Source of the DNA: a virus
Strand: one strand, 5' to 3'
Length of the DNA: 46,344 nt
Virus record (IMG/VR): IMGVR_UViG_3300044940_000032
Location: 1 to 46,344 of that record
Below are positions 45,359 to 46,344 of the stretch, piece by piece (positions within the stretch are counted from its first letter, which is position 1; each line of letters opens with the position of its first letter). Position numbers and translations under genes: made by a program. The notes beneath the pieces are model-generated. The model did no database searches and was not told where the DNA came from. It was given only the letters and a program-made list of their open reading frames with translations.

Positions 45359-45396
45359 CTGAAGAGGGGAAACCCCGATGGAGGGCGGGCCACCAC

Positions 45397-45431
45397 CTCT
45401 ACTTGCGATTTCTTGGGGCTCTACTTGCGAT
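45397..45431 (+). repeat. Pair of 13-bp direct repeats
   Basis: CTCTACTTGCGAT occurs at 45397-45409 and again at 45419-45431, start-to-start 22 bp, about two helical turns, so both would face the same side of DNA. They sit between the early promoter and the palindrome. Confidence 0.75.
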
Positions 45432-45452
45432 GCGGGCGGGAGAAGGCCCGCC

Positions 45453-45780
45453 ACGGGCCGAATTTCACAAGGAAACCGGGGGTCTGTGCTCGGATTCCTT
45501 GGATTCCTTATGTCTCTACGGGAGACGGGGGGGGCTAGAGTGTTTGTTAAAGACAGTAAGTAAGTAAGAAAGTAAGATGTTCTATCTTACTTTGATTTAG
45601 ACACACGTAGGTTATATTTTATAAGTAAGAAGGAAAGTAAGTAATACGAGTAGATGACACACGCAATACTTACTTACTGTCTTTAACAAACACTCTAGCC
45701 CCCCCCGTCTCCCGTAGAGACATAAGGAATCCGAGGAATCCGCGCACAGACCCCCGGTTTCCTTGTGAAATTCGGCCCGT
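45453..45780. repeat. 328-bp near-perfect palindrome (114-bp arms, AT-rich centre)
   Basis: Bases 45453-45566 and 45667-45780 are reverse complements over their full length with no gaps; only two of 114 positions differ (T/G and T/C in the middle of the arms). The 100-base centre is AT-rich. Each arm includes G8/C8, GTTTGTTAAAGACAGTAAGTA and TTTCACAAGG. It can form a large cruciform or a long RNA hairpin. Likely roles are replication origin, transcription barrier or recombination site. It holds no gene. Confidence 0.92.
45569..45593. repeat. Inner 10-bp hairpin in the palindrome centre
   Basis: AAAGTAAGAT (45569-45578), loop GTTCT, ATCTTACTTT (45584-45593) is a perfect 10-bp stem. It starts 2 bases inside the 114-bp left arm. 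The stem contains the GTAAG word again. Next to it TTATATTTTATAA (45611-45623) is an easily melted AT segment. Confidence 0.75.
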
Positions 45781-45848
45781 TCGTGCGCACTGACCTGGCG
45801 ATTTCGCGAGCAGTGACCCCCTGCAGTGCCCCCTCAGATGGCCAAAAC

Positions 45849-45894
45849 GGGAGTGTTTGGCGCGTGCAGGCCGGGGGGTGCGGGGGGTTTTGGG
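45849..45894 (+). other. G-rich tract with potential to form a G-quadruplex
   Basis: Two G6 runs (45873-45878 and 45882-45887) and a G3 run (45892-45894) are separated by 3-4 bases; each G6 can supply two G3 tracts. It stands between the palindrome and the tandem repeats. No coding is seen in 45781-45896. Confidence 0.4.
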
Positions 45895-45896
45895 CG

Positions 45897-46116
45897 TCTT
45901 TCGTTCTTACTTACAGTCTTACTGCCTTCGTTCGCGCGCGGTAGCGGGCAGTCTTTCGTTCTTACTTACAGTCTTACTGCCTTCGTTCGCGCGCGGTAGC
46001 GGGCAGTCTTTCGTTCTTACTTGCTGTCTTACTGCCTTCAAATCCCGTCCGGTTCGGGCAGTCTTTCGTTCTTACTTGCTGTCTTACTGCCTTCGTTCGC
46101 GCGCAGTCGCGGGTGC
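45897..46116 (+). repeat. Four tandem 55-bp repeats (iteron-like)
   Basis: Units start at 45897, 45952, 46007 and 46062. Each has a conserved core of about 39 bp (GGGCAGTCTTTCGTTCTTAC then TTACAGTCTTACTGCCTTC or TTGCTGTCTTACTGCCTTC) and a 16-bp segment that differs in unit 3 (AAATCCCGTCCGGTTC) from units 1 and 2. GGCAGT and ACTGCC frame the core as a 6-bp inverted repeat. The word TTCTTAC recurs in the palindrome and at the early promoter. Iterated binding sites for a replication initiator or regulator are likely. Confidence 0.88.
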
Positions 46117-46159
46117 CTTGTGCGCCCGCACTACTCCCTTACTTCCTTACTTTCTTACT

Positions 46160-46344
46160 TCACCCACACCTCAACAGCCTGGCCAGTCGCCGATACGACG
46201 CTGGCGTGATGTTGCGTGGCGGGTGCAGTGCTCGGCGCTCTTCGGCACCAGTGACGTAGTCGCCCTCGCCCTCGCCCTCGCGCTGCAGGTGCCGTTACCG
46301 CGGCAGCAAGGGTGCTGCAGTGTTCGGGTTGATGTAGACGGTCG
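46160..46344 (-). pseudogene. Leftward coding-like stretch broken by an in-frame stop, cut by window edge
   Basis: Reading leftward from 46342, one frame gives TVYINPNTAAPLLPR, then TAA (46297-46295). The same frame then continues RHLQREGEGEGDYVTGAEER and ITPASYRRLARLLRCG to a TGA at 46162-46160. Both halves have protein-like composition and GC-rich third positions, while the second half has no ATG, GTG or TTG start after the TAA. It is either the end of a gene followed by an unrelated open stretch, or one gene with a nonsense change or base-calling error. A GAGGGC microsatellite lies in the second half. Identity unknown. Confidence 0.3.

Noticed and set aside
45897-46116. CRISPR-like array (repeat plus 16-bp spacer)
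   Set aside because: Only four units, spacers far too short, two of them identical, and no cas gene; iteron-like tandem repeats explain it better.
46021-46209. Rightward 62-codon frame in the repeat region
   Set aside because: It is built from the tandem repeat units and pyrimidine-rich spacer and has no ribosome site.

Overview
The window is a high-GC piece of a tailed double-stranded DNA phage (Caudoviricetes). A spanin pair (Rz/Rz1) and a GH24 lysozyme point to a Gram-negative host, probably a high-GC proteobacterium; the host cannot be named more closely from the sequence. Three consecutive large internal-virion-type genes, ending in a 2338-residue polyvalent protein, and the absence of a tape measure suggest a podovirus-like virion. 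The genome is incomplete here: no terminase, portal, capsid or scaffold gene is present, and both window edges cut genes.

Layout. Positions 1-25498 are a tightly packed rightward late block: lysis (endolysin, nested Rz/Rz1), small unknown genes, tail/receptor-binding and fibre-adaptor genes, a beta-rich hub or nozzle-like protein, a 1380-residue mosaic tail protein, a DUF4376 tail-fibre accessory gene, a GNAT-like gene, an inserted IS1341-type TnpB element (about 14742-16131) and the ejection-protein-like trio. The giant gene 18482-25498 appears to contain three small genes in the +1 frame, each lying in a low-complexity linker.

Positions 25468-45286 are a leftward early/middle block read from right to left. 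It begins with two small genes and a terminator. A predicted amidoligase plus class II glutamine amidotransferase cassette with small companions follows, then a run of small genes around a DHH phosphoesterase. Next come family A DNA polymerase, DUF3310, a Cas4/RecB-like nuclease, a VRR-NUC nuclease and an HNH nuclease. After these is a likely anti-defence cluster (Acb2/Tad1-type sponge, zinc ribbon, Tad2/DUF2829) with its own terminator. The block ends with an SNF2-type helicase, a Gp157-like small protein, a probable ssDNA-binding protein, an HTH regulator and an AEP primase-helicase. The two blocks converge with a 31-bp antisense overlap of their ends.

Positions 45287-46344 hold almost no genes but dense structure: a leftward promoter with GTAAG-type motifs, paired 13-bp repeats, a near-perfect palindrome (114-bp arms, 112/114 matching, 100-bp AT-rich centre), a G-rich tract and four 55-bp tandem repeats carrying the same TTCTTAC/GTAAGAA word. 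This looks like a replication origin and/or the master control region. At the extreme right a leftward coding-like stretch is broken by an in-frame stop.

The most notable systems are the amidoligase-amidotransferase cassette, the nucleotide-sponge anti-defence cluster, the nested genes of the giant virion gene, and the palindrome-plus-repeat control region.
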